This document shows, piece after piece, positions 46,144 to 56,619 of a DNA stretch of 64,000 bases (the first letter of the stretch is position 1; each line of letters opens with the position of its first letter). Position numbers and translations under genes: made by a program. The notes beneath the pieces are model-generated. The model did no database searches, was not told the origin of the DNA, and worked only from the letters and a program-made list of their open reading frames with translations. This DNA comes from Tillus elongatus (lineage: Eukaryota > Arthropoda > Insecta > Coleoptera > Cleridae): the NCBI GenBank assembly GCA_964006375.1, contig OZ023269.1:125282223-125346222 (forward strand), written 5' to 3'.

Positions 46144-46145
<2 letters not shown>
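45328..46145 (+). mobile_element. Solo LTR carrying a SINE insertion
   Basis: Begins TGTCAC, ends GTAACA, with a TATA box (TATAAATA, 45855) and no Pol sequence on either side. Its end (TCCAGAACTCCG...CGTAACA) resembles the Gypsy LTR end at 911-937. Without the SINE and one target duplication it is about 451 bp. It is flanked by (TA)n on both sides. Solo LTRs arise by recombination between the two LTRs of one element. Confidence 0.8.
45452..45803 (-). mobile_element. SINE-1 copy in solo LTR
   Basis: A 352-bp tRNA-derived SINE in reverse orientation, flanked by AGAAGTGACAGGTGT at 45437-45451 and 45804-45818. On the reverse strand TGGTTCAGGGG (box A) and GGTTCGATCCC (box B) lie near the right end, and the tail CCGACGTTAAAGAAACAAAA lies at the left. 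Confidence 0.92.

Positions 46146-46223
<78 letters not shown>
46146..46223. repeat. (TA)n microsatellite
   Basis: About 78 bp TA immediately after the solo LTR; REP flank (TTTGGTACATACCTGCCA) follows. Confidence 0.95.
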
Positions 46224-46225
<2 letters not shown>

Positions 46226-46372
46226 AATTTGGTACATACCTGCCATATATATGTGCACATCTAGTTGTTTCTTATTGTCCTAACTTAGTGAAACTGTTTC
46301 ATACTTATTCTACTACTTCTTCCGTGGCTTCACAAGTGCTTGTTCTTTTCTGCAACCGATTTCAATTTTTAC

Positions 46373-46996
46373 TGGACGTAGCAAGTGCATTATGGTAGCG
46401 AATTTTAATTAAAGTTTCAAATTTCAATAGCTCAATTTGCTATTAACCTAACGTTCGTTAGCCAGGAACCAGTTTTTTTGGGAACATTTTAAGTTTACTT
46501 TCGGAAAATTTTTGTACATTTTCAAACAATAAAGTCATTTTGGTGAAATGTGGTCCACTGTTTATACTATATAAGTTATACTGGTAATCAAATTTCATGG
46601 CTGTTTTTTAATTAATTTAATGTATTTCTATTAGCTACTTGTCTTGTACAAAATGTTTTTTAATAGCGAATCTTCTTATAAATAAATTTAATGAATGAGT
46701 CAGTGCTTTTTGGTAGCGAATTTTCATTAAATGGTTCAAAATTAAATAACTCAATTTGCTATTAACCTAAGGTTCGTCGGCTAAGAAACGAGTTTTCTCG
46801 GAAACAGTTTAAGTATATTTTCGGAAATGTTTGTACATTTTCAAGCAACACATTATTTTGATAAAATATGATAAATTTTTCCTATTATATAGGTTATACC
46901 GGTGACAAAATTGATGCCTGCTTGTAGTAAAGAGACATATTTGCTATTAAAAACATTTTTATGAAAATTCACTTCCATAACGCACTTACTGCGTCC
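46373..46996. mobile_element. Two TIR-MITE copies, overlapping and damaged
   Basis: A left end at 46373 (CTGGACGTAGCAAGTGC) runs to about 46606, is broken by a piece of the tRNA-headed repeat, then a second decayed left end near 46695 runs to a right end at 46990. Confidence 0.65.
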
Positions 46997-47029
46997 AGAC
47001 TTTTTAAATTTGAATGGAACCTCTAGATG

Positions 47030-47790
47030 CAAGTTGTTATTGAGTTATTTTTTATTACTATGGAAAACTCGTCTGTACCAATGTTCAAGGTAGCACGTCA
47101 AATACTTTTCTAAATGCCAAAAAAAAAATCGGAATTTAATTTCTTAATTTAACACCCTGTATTTCTTATAAATTTGACTTGTGGACTGAAGTTTGACCAA
47201 ATCGTAATATTTTTATCCTCTGATCTTTGTACCATTACTTTTGGACCAGCTCTATACAAGTTTCCTCTAGATCAAATTCGAAAATCTGTAAAAATAGTCC
47301 CAGGTTAATCCCTTGTAGGTACCTACCTGCAGAATTTGTAGAATTTTGCGGTCAATTTTAACTTGTTAAATGAATAACCTGTGAAATCCTCACTTTCACC
47401 ATATGAATACTTTTGCTTTTACTTCTTATCACTCGGAAGGTATTAACATTCCTTAGACCCTTAATTTTAGGCGATTAGTAATATTTTGAGTAATTTAAGT
47501 GATTTAAAGTTTTACAATCCCAGATTATACCTTGTCAACCTTTAGTATAACCAATTTTCAACACCTAGTTAGAACTTATTTTTATTGTAAATCTAAGAAC
47601 GGAGTAATCCTCCCATCATGATATTTCTCAAGTACCTGCTTGCAGAAATAAGTGTTAAAACCTTTTAATTTGCAAGATGAATAATCCGCACGATCGTCAA
47701 ATTAAACCCAAGCGACTTTCTCCCTTCGCTTTCTATTTTTAAACATGTTTTCAAATTCTTTTGAAACTCTTTTCATACCGTTGCTAACAT
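47030..47790. other. Unassigned DNA
   Basis: About 760 bp with no recognised repeat or coding sequence. Confidence 0.4.
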
Positions 47791-47921
47791 GTTGAGCTTT
47801 TTAGTGAATTTTCTTTAAAAAAATTCACTAATGAGGAGATCCTGACGTTTGAATTTTGAAAAAAAATCTTCAAATGAGCGCCAATTTGGCCCCCTAGAAC
47901 ACACATCCGGGGTCAGTTTCA

Positions 47922-48023
<102 letters not shown>

Positions 48024-48672
48024 GTATGTATCACACCGATAACTAAAAAAATAGTAGGTCAATTTTGATTAAATTTGGTGAATACCTTCCTTTTGCAAGT
48101 GGCTTGGACAAGTTCGTTATCCAGGAAAATCGGCCCAGGTTTTCCCGGAAAATTTGATGTTTTCTTTCGAAAAAAACTTATATCTCCGGAAGTAACAAAG
48201 TAAGGGAAACCAAATGGTAGGCGGATTTATGTCATTATAGGTGAATTACCTACAAAAATTTACCTCTTAAGATTGAAAGACAAAAAAGTTATAGGCATTT
48301 AAAGAAAAATAAATTGGGGTTTTCCTCAAAACGTTTCCAGAAAATTCATTTCAAATAGACCCTTTCTCTGATGCTTTGGCAGTAGTCTTAGCTATAGAGT
48401 TTATCGTTTAATGGTACATAATTTTTGTCGAATTTTCGTAAAAAATCAATAAAGCTCAATATGTCCGTTATTATACAAGATACGAAAAAAAAATTATAAA
48501 TTAATTGTAGGGTGCATTGAGCTACATCTTAAAAAATATTTCTACAATCACAGGCTGGCCCATAAGTTGTTGATGATACATATTTTCTTTTTTCTTTAAT
48601 TGAACACGCTTTATGTTACTGCATTTTTGCATTTTCCATCGAAATATAATGCATGCTTGTAAGAAAAAAAAT

Positions 48673-49115
48673 CTGGACGCAGCAAGTGCGTTGTGGTAGC
48701 GAATTTTCATTAAATGCTTCAAATTTAAATAGCTCAATTTTTTTTTCGAGCACCCTTATATTATTGCATTTTTTATCGAAATATGATGCATGTTTGTAAG
48801 AAAAAAATCGAGACGCAGTAAGTGCGTTTTGGTAGCGCATGTTCGTTAAATGCTTCAAATTGCAATAACTCAATTTGCTATTAACCTAAGGTTTGTTGGC
48901 TAGGAAACCAGTTTTCTCGGAAACATTTTAAGTTTATTTTCGTAAAATTTTTGCAAATTAATATTAATAAGTTATTTTGATAAAATATGGTACATTTTTT
49001 CTACTATATATGCTATACCGGTAACCAGATTGATACCTGCTTGCATTAAAGACATATTTGCGATTAAAAATATTTTTATGAAAACTCACTTCCATAACGC
49101 ACTTGCTGCGTCCAG
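48673..49115. mobile_element. TIR-MITE copy with duplicated left end
   Basis: Left ends at 48673 (CTGGACGCAGCAAGTGCG) and 48809 (CGAGACGCAGTAAGTGCG); single right end at 49115. The 48809-49115 unit is 307 bp. Confidence 0.8.
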
Positions 49116-49357
49116 ACTTTTATAATGTAAACCTGCGTGACAGATTTGGTTGCAATAGCTTTGTTATTTACAGAGATATAATTTTTTCGGAAAGAAAACG
49201 TAAAATTTTCCCGGAAAACCTGGTACGATTTTCCTGGCTAACGAAAATTCACTAAAAGGGCAAAATATTCATAAGCGACGCTGTGTGTTGGGTAGTTTGC
49301 CTAACGTAAACTGCCGGATGAAAAATATACATTCATAACATTTTTGTTACGAATTCA

Positions 49358-49582
49358 GTGGTAAAAATAGAACATTTGATTTACGTTAGAATAACAATTT
49401 TATTGTACGTTATCTACTGGTTTTATCATTCCAATTCCGCGGCAAATTCAACCGCAACAACCACAACTAATCAGAACTCCCTATCCCAGTCTCTAGACTG
49501 CTTATCGGGGAACCGTGATGGCAAAAAAAAAATTGCAACGATTTTCTTGGCACATGTCATGTTTACAAAGGGCTCCATGTAA
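49358..49582 (+). other. Open frame of unknown status
   Basis: A 74-codon frame starts with a hydrophobic stretch (I-L-L-Y-V-I-Y-W-F) followed by a threonine/asparagine-rich run. It lies outside recognised repeats and ends in a GTAAAT that could serve as a splice donor. No domain is recognised. It could be a host first exon or a chance frame. Confidence 0.15.
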
Positions 49583-50012
49583 ATAATAAAAAAATCACTA
49601 GATATTTTATTGGTATAAAAAGAGGTCTGTCGTATAGGCACGGACTAGCTCCATTTGCAAACTAAATTTAAACTGGGATGTTGAATGTAGTTCAAACTAG
49701 CTGATCCGACAGACGTGGTCCTGTCCAAATTTAAATACGTCAACGGCATTTGCGCACGGAGAGAAATAAATTGGAGAAAAAATCACTTTTAGTTTTTCCC
49801 GAATTTTCTAATTTTCCGGGCCATTTTTTCCAATTTTTCTTTCACTAAGAATCTTACTCGGACTATTACGAACATTTTAAAAATAAAATTAGCCAATTCG
49901 GTCCAAGGGTTCTCAAGTGAACTTACCAACGAACAGCAATTAATTTTTATGTATATAGATAATATTAAATTCATATTGGAAAAAACCGGTTTAAATTTAA
50001 AGTTTGTGAGTG

Positions 50013-50039
50013 TTTCCCCAACAAAGTTGGCTTCATCAG
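50013..50039 (-). ncRNA. Hammerhead-like hairpin, incomplete
   Basis: On the reverse strand: CTGATGA, AG, CCAAC-TTT-GTTGG, G, GAAAC. The core order fits, but extra bases flank the stem and no GUC triplet follows, so cleavage is unlikely. Confidence 0.25.
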
Positions 50040-50270
50040 GGGACATTGATTTCACCGACAACATAATCGCCGAGTGTAAAATATGCTTTTGATATTAAAA
50101 GTTCCTGTTGAGAACTTTGAGTTTATTTTTTTTCCTTTGGAACGTAAGCGTTCAGTGTTAAAGAAATTTTCCACATTATCAATTTTTATCGGTTACTAAG
50201 TAACGTAATGATTCAAATGTCTCATAATCGTCCGCGAAATACAAAAATAGCCTGTTATTTAATAGTTTTT

Positions 50271-50604
50271 TTAACTTAAAATTTTTAAAGGTAATATACA
50301 AACTGGTCCGTAAAATGGACTTACTACACATAAGGTTCGACATTTGTCAAGCCCAAACTGCATGTCAACATGTCTGGAAAACCCTTTCACGATTTTAACG
50401 AGTTGTTCGTGGTGGTTGTTTGTGAAGGCAATTAGCTTAAGGTCATCCATATACAGCAGATAATTTAGCCTCATTTGCTTTATGTCATTGCTTTTTATAT
50501 CGAAGCCATATCTGGTAGAGTTCAGGCGGTTTGATAGTGGATTCAATGCGAGGCAGAACCACAATGTACTTTGCGAGTCGTCTTGAAACACATATCTTTT
50601 ATTA
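50271..50604 (-). pseudogene. LINE B reverse transcriptase fragment (second copy)
   Basis: The reverse frame, entered from an (ATT)n tail, reads Q-D-D-S-Q-S-T-L-W-F-C-L-A-L-N-P-L-S, then L-N-Y-L-L-Y-M-D-D-L-K-L (catalytic M-D-D in place of A-D-D) and M-Q-F-G-L-D-K-C. This Y-M-D-D-L-K-L / F-G-L-D-K-C pair marks a LINE lineage with a C-terminal restriction-like endonuclease. The preceding G-D is Q-D-D here (relatives F-Q-G-D-S). It joins directly to the tail of the longer copy. Confidence 0.85.
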
Positions 50605-50621
50605 TTATTATTATTATTATC
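50605..50621. repeat. Short (ATT)n, LINE B tail
   Basis: Six ATT units ending the longer LINE B copy (reverse strand tail AAT). Confidence 0.85.
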
Positions 50622-50669
50622 GACTTCAGCCTGAAGGGCTTTCACACTCCCTCAAGGGGGAACATTCAC

Positions 50670-51017
50670 TCATCTCAGGTATCTCAGATACCAGCCCTTT
50701 CTAAGATTCTTAGGAACCACACCAGTTGACAGCATGCCTATTGGAATCACTCGGACACTATTTCCCCTCCACTGTCTCTTTACTTGTATCTCGAGGTCTC
50801 TGTACTTAATTATCTTATCGTTGTACTTTATCTCTAGATTATTAGTATTTGGAATGGCCATATTAATCGGCGTCACTTGGTTGAAGGACTTATTCACTAT
50901 GACTATATCTGGCCTGTTGTGGGCAACTCGTTGACCTGTGAGCACGGTCCGATCCCAGTACAACCTGTATCCTGAGTTCTTTAGAACAGGCTCAGGAGTG
51001 TATCTATAGTAGGACAC
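50670..51017 (-). pseudogene. LINE B restriction-like endonuclease domain
   Basis: A 115-codon open frame reads L-Y-W-D-R-T-V-L-T, then N-R-P-D-I-V-I-V-N-K and P-I-N-M-A-I-P. In R2-like endonucleases the pattern is (K/R)-P-D ... D-(V/M)-A-I-P, where the second D helps bind metal. Here the second position is N (I-N-M-A-I-P), which should disable cleavage. Q-W-R and I-G-M-L-S-T-G-V-V-P-K follow. It ends at a stop just before the tail. Confidence 0.82.
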
Positions 51018-51053
51018 CTTACTAAGATTTAAAAGGATTTAAAAGTCCCAGTT

Positions 51054-51302
51054 TCAGAGCCAGCGATGAAGTACTTTAGCAACTGCGTCGTGCCTCTCTT
51101 TATATTCTGTTGCAGCAAACGCTAGACATCCTCCTGTGACGTGCTGGATAGTCTCTGATGACTGACACCCAAATCTACGTTTGTCATCTTGGACCGAATT
51201 ATCTACAACTATATACTTCAGGTAGTTTTTTGTTGGGATGACCTGATCTTGTATGACCAGCAAAAACCCCTCTGTCTCTGGAAACATCTGTCCGGACACC
51301 AA
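51054..51302 (-). pseudogene. LINE B zinc-binding segment
   Basis: An 82-codon frame with E-G-F-L-L-V-I-Q-D-Q-V-I-P-T-K-N-Y, then G-C-Q-S-S-E-T-I-Q-H-V-T-G-G-C and H-D-A-V-A-K-V-L-H. Relatives have C-x2-C before the E-T-x-x-H-x4-C; only one of the first two cysteines remains, so the zinc site looks broken. It precedes the endonuclease. Confidence 0.78.
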
Positions 51303-51854
51303 CTAGTAGTTCGATGCCAGTTTGTCAACATGTGTCTGGAACGTCTCATTCAGATGTCGCCCATGGAGAGGATTCTGTATCCAAGATTGCAGCTTGTCCT
51401 GATCAGTCCGATGGTGACTTTGTATTTCACTTTCTTTTAATTGTAGCGGTGTTGAATCATCTACCTCGCATATGGCACAGTGTAGTTCAGAAGTAAGCGC
51501 CTGATGATAGAAATATGTACGCAGGTTCACTATCTGCTGGTCCAGTTGTTTACAAATATCCAACGCTCCTCTTCCACCTTGGTGTCTGGGGAGGGTTAGT
51601 AGCTCGATAGCACTACGGGGGTGATGCTTTTTGGATTTTGTTAGGAGTGTTCGCAAGTTCCGTTGTAGATTTTCGATGTCCGTTTTACTCCAGTTCACAA
51701 TCCCAAATGAGTAGCTAAGTGCAGAACATGCATATGTATTCAGCGCTTTAGTCAGATTCTTGCTGTTAAAATGTGATCGCACCACCCGCTTTACTGGTTT
51801 CGTAAACTCGTTTGTCAGATCGTTCTTCATTACCGAGTGGTTTATTTTCCTCAC
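51303..51854 (-). pseudogene. LINE B thumb domain, 183-codon open frame
   Basis: The longest open coding stretch of this LINE. It reads V-R-K-I-N-H-S, then F-N-S-K-N-L-T-K-A-L-N-T-Y-A, I-V-N-W-S-K-T-D-I, L-L-T-L-P-R-H-Q-G-G-R-G-A-L-D-I and ends at a TAG near the A-S-N-Y codons. These are post-RT motifs of R2-like elements (P-R-x-x-G-G-R-G). The intact frame over 550 bp contrasts with the broken RT next to it. Confidence 0.8.
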
Positions 51855-53022
51855 TTGCTGTATTCCCAGGTATTTACATGCAAGGAGGCAATTTGCTGGC
51901 CGTTCTGCATGTCATATACACCTTGTTGTATTTTTCCTCTGACGTGCGACATTTGTCAAGCTCAAACTGCATGTCAATATCTCTGGAAAACCAAGATTTT
52001 AAGGAGTTGTTCCAAGTGGTTCTTTGTGGAGGCCATCAGCGTAAGATCATCCATATACAGCAGATGGTTTAGCCTTATTTGCTCCATGCCATTGCTGTTT
52101 GCCATATCTGCTGGAGTTCAGGTGGTTTGAAAATGGATTCAACGTGAGTTAGAACCACAATGGGCGGGTTGTCTTGAAATATGCCTCTTCTAATTGGTAT
52201 CGCGCTGATTACGATGTTATCACCCGTTTGTATCCGTAACTGAATATTTGTTCTCCAGGTAGACATTGTGTGTTCAAGCTACCTCAGGATATAAGTGTCG
52301 ATCTTATAGATCTTCAGCACACTTATAAGCCATTCGTGTGGAACTGAATCAAATGCCTTTTTGCAATCCACGTAGGGAGCAAATATATTTTCTTGCCCAT
52401 TATAAGCTTGATTGCACAAAACCGAATCAATTATTAACTGTTCTTTGCATCCCATAGATCCTTTGGTACGCCCTTTTTGCTGGCTCGGTGTTCTTCGTTA
52501 ACCCAGCTGGCGCTAGTATTTCAGGAGGCTGTAGTGGCTAGTTGACTTTGCCAGAACTCTCCAATTTGTTCCTTATTTGGAAAAGTATCGGTGACTGCAT
52601 TCCTAGCTGAACTAAGCTGGCGATAGAAATTCCTTTCAGAGCGTTCAAATGTTGTGTTGTCTCACTTTCTATTATTACTCGCTTTATATCTCTTCAACTG
52701 TTCTACATATACAGAAATGAATGAATGTTATCGAACTCTGCCTATTATTTCCTCTACTCGTTTCTGCAACTTTCTTGTCGGTACTCTCCCAATGTATTGC
52801 GTCAGTTGTCCAATTTATTTTCGAAGTGTTTCCACTCTACTTATCAACCATTTTTTCCCACGGGGGAACTCTTTGACGCGAGTCTCTGTGATTGGACTTT
52901 CGACGAGAAAGCTTAATGCCTGGAGTTTTAGTTGCTGCACAGAAAATCAGTGTATCCATGTGCTCCAATGTGTTAATCTCTAGAAGGTGCGATGGCAAAA
53001 TTATTCTGTTCAACAGTTCCAA
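51855..53022 (-). pseudogene. LINE B linker and RT fingers/palm (broken)
   Basis: Open pieces: 52837-53022 (G-I-K-L-S-R-R-K-S, then R-V-P-P-W-E-K, the linker) and 52075-52266 (W-R-T-N-I-Q-L and R-R-G-I-F-Q-D, RT motif B region). In between, shifted frames give A-F-D-S-V-P-H-E-W-like codons near 52360 (motif A). The segment holding the M-D-D motif (near 52040) is shifted. At least four breaks. Confidence 0.75.
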
Positions 53023-53166
53023 TATAATTGCCAGCTTTCTAGATGATCTTTTATTCTAGGTAATGGTGGCCTACTAAGATGATTTGTTCCTTTATACTTC
53101 GCGACTGCACGACTCATTTATGTGGACAATTTGTCGATGAGTTCCTGATTTTCTTGCGTACTCTCG

Positions 53167-53167
<1 letters not shown>

Positions 53168-53248
<81 letters not shown>
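53168..53248. repeat. (ATT)n microsatellite
   Basis: About 27 pure ATT units upstream of LINE B. It could be the tail of another LINE B copy, as at 50605. Confidence 0.95.
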
Positions 53249-53250
<2 letters not shown>

Positions 53251-53875
53251 ACTTCAACTTCTAATTACTCTACGAGGCCACTATTATCAAACATTATATA
53301 TTTCCAAACTTATACTTAAGAGTTTTTAGTTTACAAAGAATAGTGGTCATTATCTGAAAATTTTTGTATTAAAAATTTGAATTCAGCCCTGTGTATATGT
53401 TGGTACGTGTGCAGTAAACAACAGTACGAAGCAAGACTTCTTTTTGATATCAGCTGCTATAAGAACGTGGTAGATATGTATATAAGAAATAGCAGTACAC
53501 AAAGTAAGTCCTGGGCATTGATCCTGTTAGAAAACTCAGCGGCAGCTGGCGCTTTCTCCCCTAGAGAAGACTGGTTAGGGGTGAGAGTTGCCAAAAAAAA
53601 ACTGTATCGGCCAAACTAGATAAACTACATGTGTATGGTAACGGTACCCAGAAAATACCTGTTACCTCTTTAGCTGGGGGTCAAAGTTCGTAGCTGGAAT
53701 CCTTAATGAATCTTTCATTCTACACTTTCTTCAATCATTTTTTTTTTAAGTAAGCGAACTTGTCTGTTTCATTCTTATGTTAAATAATCTATAAAAAAGG
53801 CTTTGTATTCCACCTTTGCTGATGGCTGATAACCAAGTTCGCCCGCACTTTTCCAATAGCCGAATTGTTGAACAT
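53249..53875. other. Unassigned DNA
   Basis: A frame at 53377-53619 contains no domain I recognise. No repeat is apparent. Confidence 0.35.
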
Positions 53876-53888
53876 TTGTTAATGAAAT

Positions 53889-54245
53889 TTGTTGTTGTTT
53901 TTGTTTCTTTAGCGTCGGCCTATTTCCGCGACTATGACCAATCACCGACGCCAGGGAGCAGTTTCACCTCACTATCCTGGAAATTTTGCCGAACCCCTGT
54001 CTTTCTGTAAGGAGAGTAGAGATCTTTAACGTGCCCAACATCGCATGGACACGGGACCGACGGCTTTACGCCCCCTCCGAAGGGCGGAACGTGCAGACAT
54101 TCAACTTGCTCAAATACAATGCCAGAACCTCGGTTGATGTTAATTTTACAGTTTGTACTGAAAAAGTGAAAGGAGTACCCCGGGTTCGAACCCAGTACCC
54201 TTCGGTTCAGAGGCACACGTTCTTACCCCTGAACCACCGAGGTTC
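53889..54245 (-). mobile_element. SINE-1 copy, reverse
   Basis: A 357-bp SINE flanked by TTGTTAATGAAAT at 53876-53888 and 54246-54258 (perfect 13-bp duplication). The head with both pol III boxes is at the right; the T-rich tail side is at the left. Confidence 0.93.
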
Positions 54246-54385
54246 TTGTTAATGAAATATTTTTAGTTAAAATATAAGTGCGTTGAGACGTAACAGGTGT
54301 GCTGGAATAACGAATTTAAATTTAAAAAGCCTGCATTATGGTATCCAATTTTCATAGAAATGATCTACGTAATTTTTTACAACAT

Positions 54386-54389
<4 letters not shown>

Positions 54390-54460
<71 letters not shown>
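54390..54460. repeat. (TA)n microsatellite
   Basis: About 71 bp TA, followed by GTGAACGGTAAGATTAGAG. Confidence 0.95.
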
Positions 54461-54464
<4 letters not shown>

Positions 54465-54484
54465 ACGGTAAGATTAGAGAATAA

Positions 54485-54488
<4 letters not shown>

Positions 54489-54554
<66 letters not shown>
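54489..54554. repeat. (TA)n microsatellite
   Basis: About 66 bp TA directly before the target duplication of the next SINE. Confidence 0.95.
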
Positions 54555-54557
<3 letters not shown>

Positions 54558-54565
54558 ACCGATAA

Positions 54566-54924
54566 GAACCTCGGTGGTTCAGGGGTAAGAACGTGTGCCT
54601 CTGAACCGAAGGGTACTGGGTTCGATCCCAGCGTACTCCTTTCACTTTTTCAGTACAAACTGTAACATTAACATCAACCGAGGTTCTGGCATTGTATTTG
54701 AGCAAGTTGAATGTATGCACGTTCCGCCCTTCGGAGGGGGCGTAAAGCCGTCGGTCTCGTGTCCATGCGATGTTGGGCACGTTAAAGATCCATACTCTCC
54801 TTACAGAAAGGCAGGGGTTCGGCAAAATTCCCAGGATAGTGAGGGGAAACTGCTCCCTGGCGTCGGTGATTGGCCATAGTCGCGGAAATAGGCCGACGTT
54901 AAAGAAACAAAAACATACCAAAAC
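54566..54924 (+). mobile_element. SINE-1 copy, forward, inside REP
   Basis: A 359-bp tRNA-derived SINE. ATCACACCGATAA flanks it at 54553-54565 and 54925-54937, and that sequence is the REP right flank, so REP was the target. Box A TGGTTCAGGGG at 54575-54585 and box B GGTTCGATCCC at 54619-54629. The tail ends CCGACGTTAAAGAAACAAAA. Confidence 0.95.
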
Positions 54925-54929
54925 ATCAC

Positions 54930-55440
54930 ACCGATAACTCAAAAAATAAAAGGTTGATTTCGATAAAATTTGGTGAGTAAATTCTTTTTGCAAGTGGCTT
55001 GGATAAGTTCGTTATCCAGGAAAATCGGACCAATTTTAGGTTTTCTTCTGCAAAAAATTCATATCTCTGGAAATAAGAAAGCCATGGCAACCACATTTGG
55101 CAAGCTTGTTTACGTTGTAAGAGTCAAACGCTGCACCAAAATGTAGGTCTCTATGTTGAAGGAAAAAAAGTTATAGGCACTTAATGAAGAAAAAACTTTG
55201 GGCCACTAAAAGTCAGAGAAGACGCAATACCAAAATATTGCATGTGTTAAAAAAATCTATTAAATATTATAAACAACGTTTATCTTTTCATGACGCAAAA
55301 CGTTCAGGAAGCACCAGAAAGATTACTTTGGGAATTTTGTCATTTTTCTCCTGTAAATGTCAAACTAGAGATTTGAAACGTGACAATCAGTATAAGCATT
55401 GTGGTCTATAAGTGGTAAATATTGCATAAAATGTATACTA
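54930..55440 (+). repeat. REP body, variant with mariner-free right part
   Basis: Continues REP from the interrupted flank through AGTCAGAGAAGACGCAATAC and a part shared with 16250-16400 and 27180-27300, ending near CTTACACACTACAATTAAAT, the leader of the tRNA-headed repeat. Confidence 0.65.
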
Positions 55441-55444
55441 GGAT

Positions 55445-56109
55445 GTTTTAAATGTATGCTACACTTCTCATTTATTAAAATAACTGCAAAATCTACCTCT
55501 AAAGACCTTACACACTACAATTAAATAACTTACGATCATTATGCAACTTGGTCCATACTTAGGTAATTCTACCAGTCCTGTACCTCAATTTTAAAATCCT
55601 TTAATAAATTGACGCGTGAAAATTTTGAGCTTTGAAAAAGCCAATCTTTGCACCACTTTCTCTTCTCTTTGGTAATAGGTTTTCAGTTTACTGTTGCAGC
55701 CAAAGTTGCTACACTGATCAAAAACAGTTGTTCAGAATTAATTTTATTGCACATGTAACAATAAAACGATCTCACAGTCAGGATTTCAAATAGACTGAAA
55801 AAATTGCAATTTTCTAACAATCATGTGGATGCTTTTCTAGCGGCCTCGGCAGATGAGCTCTGTGCAGCCCGACGGAGAGGCCGCCTGCTTGTGTGTAGGG
55901 CCCTTAACAAGTCAGACTTAAGACTGCTATTGTCATCTAATGCGCTATTCTCTACTGGATTTTTTACAACCATGCCTCTACGGAGGCAGTAAAGCAAAAA
56001 TAAATAATTAACAGATACTTTAAATTCTATTAATGATATCCAGCTGAAATAGTTCTTCTGCTGGTTCTCTATAAATTAAAAACATCTATATTTCTATTAT
56101 TTATTGTTT
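55445..56109. other. Unassigned DNA with a GC-rich open patch
   Basis: 55804-55992 is a 62-codon frame in a clearly GC-richer patch (A-D-E-L-C-A-A-R-R-R-G-R). No domain or splice evidence is strong. It could be host-derived or an unknown repeat. Confidence 0.2.
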
Positions 56110-56114
56110 GTTGA

Positions 56115-56190
56115 TGATGAGGTAAAATTGCTCCTTGGTGTGGGTGTTTGGACATAGTAGCGGAAATACGCTGAGGTTAGAGAAATAAAT
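56115..56190 (+). repeat. Decayed SINE-1 tail fragment
   Basis: ATTGCTCCTTGGTGTGGGTG followed by ATAGTAGCGGAAATACGC parallels the SINE-1 tail (CTGCTCCCTGGCGTCGGTG and ATAGTCGCGGAAATAGGC). Confidence 0.65.
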
Positions 56191-56619
56191 CCCTACAATT
56201 TACTACAGTCCTGAAAACGGTCACGTTTCTAATCATATTATTTAATAATGATAATAATAATATTTGTAAACAAGTAATTCCAGCATTATATTTACGTACT
56301 TTAATACTGCCAGAGTTTATTAGTCTTACTAGTTAGTAACTAATCTGAGAAATAGTAATACCGTGAGATTTTTTATATGAAACCTCTAAACATATTGTAA
56401 CCATGTGATGAAGCAGGTCATCCTGATAATAAATAAAGAATCTGCAATCCCGCATAAAGTAATCGTAACATATGGACACGACATGAAACTAGGGTAAATG
56501 CACTAGGTGATGTTACCTTGCAGTCGGGGTTCAAGCCAGTGGCGTAGATAAGGCACGGTTTACAATATTCAGCAAATTTATAAATAGAAAGCTCACATTT
56601 TCTTGCAAATATAATAGAT
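56191..56619. other. Unassigned DNA
   Basis: No feature recognised before the tandem repeat. Confidence 0.4.

Larger units (their letters stand above)
50622..53040 (-). mobile_element. LINE family B, long degenerate copy
   Basis: Reverse-strand order: linker (53022), RT palm pieces (52266-51900), thumb (51854-51303), zinc-binding segment (51302-51054), restriction-like endonuclease (51017-50670), and a microsatellite tail. The architecture resembles R2-like LINEs: RT first, restriction-type nuclease last, and no apurinic endonuclease. Many stops and shifts. Confidence 0.82.

Noticed and set aside
53377..53619. Host coding exon
   Set aside because: No domain and no splice or composition support beyond an open frame of 80 codons next to LINE B.
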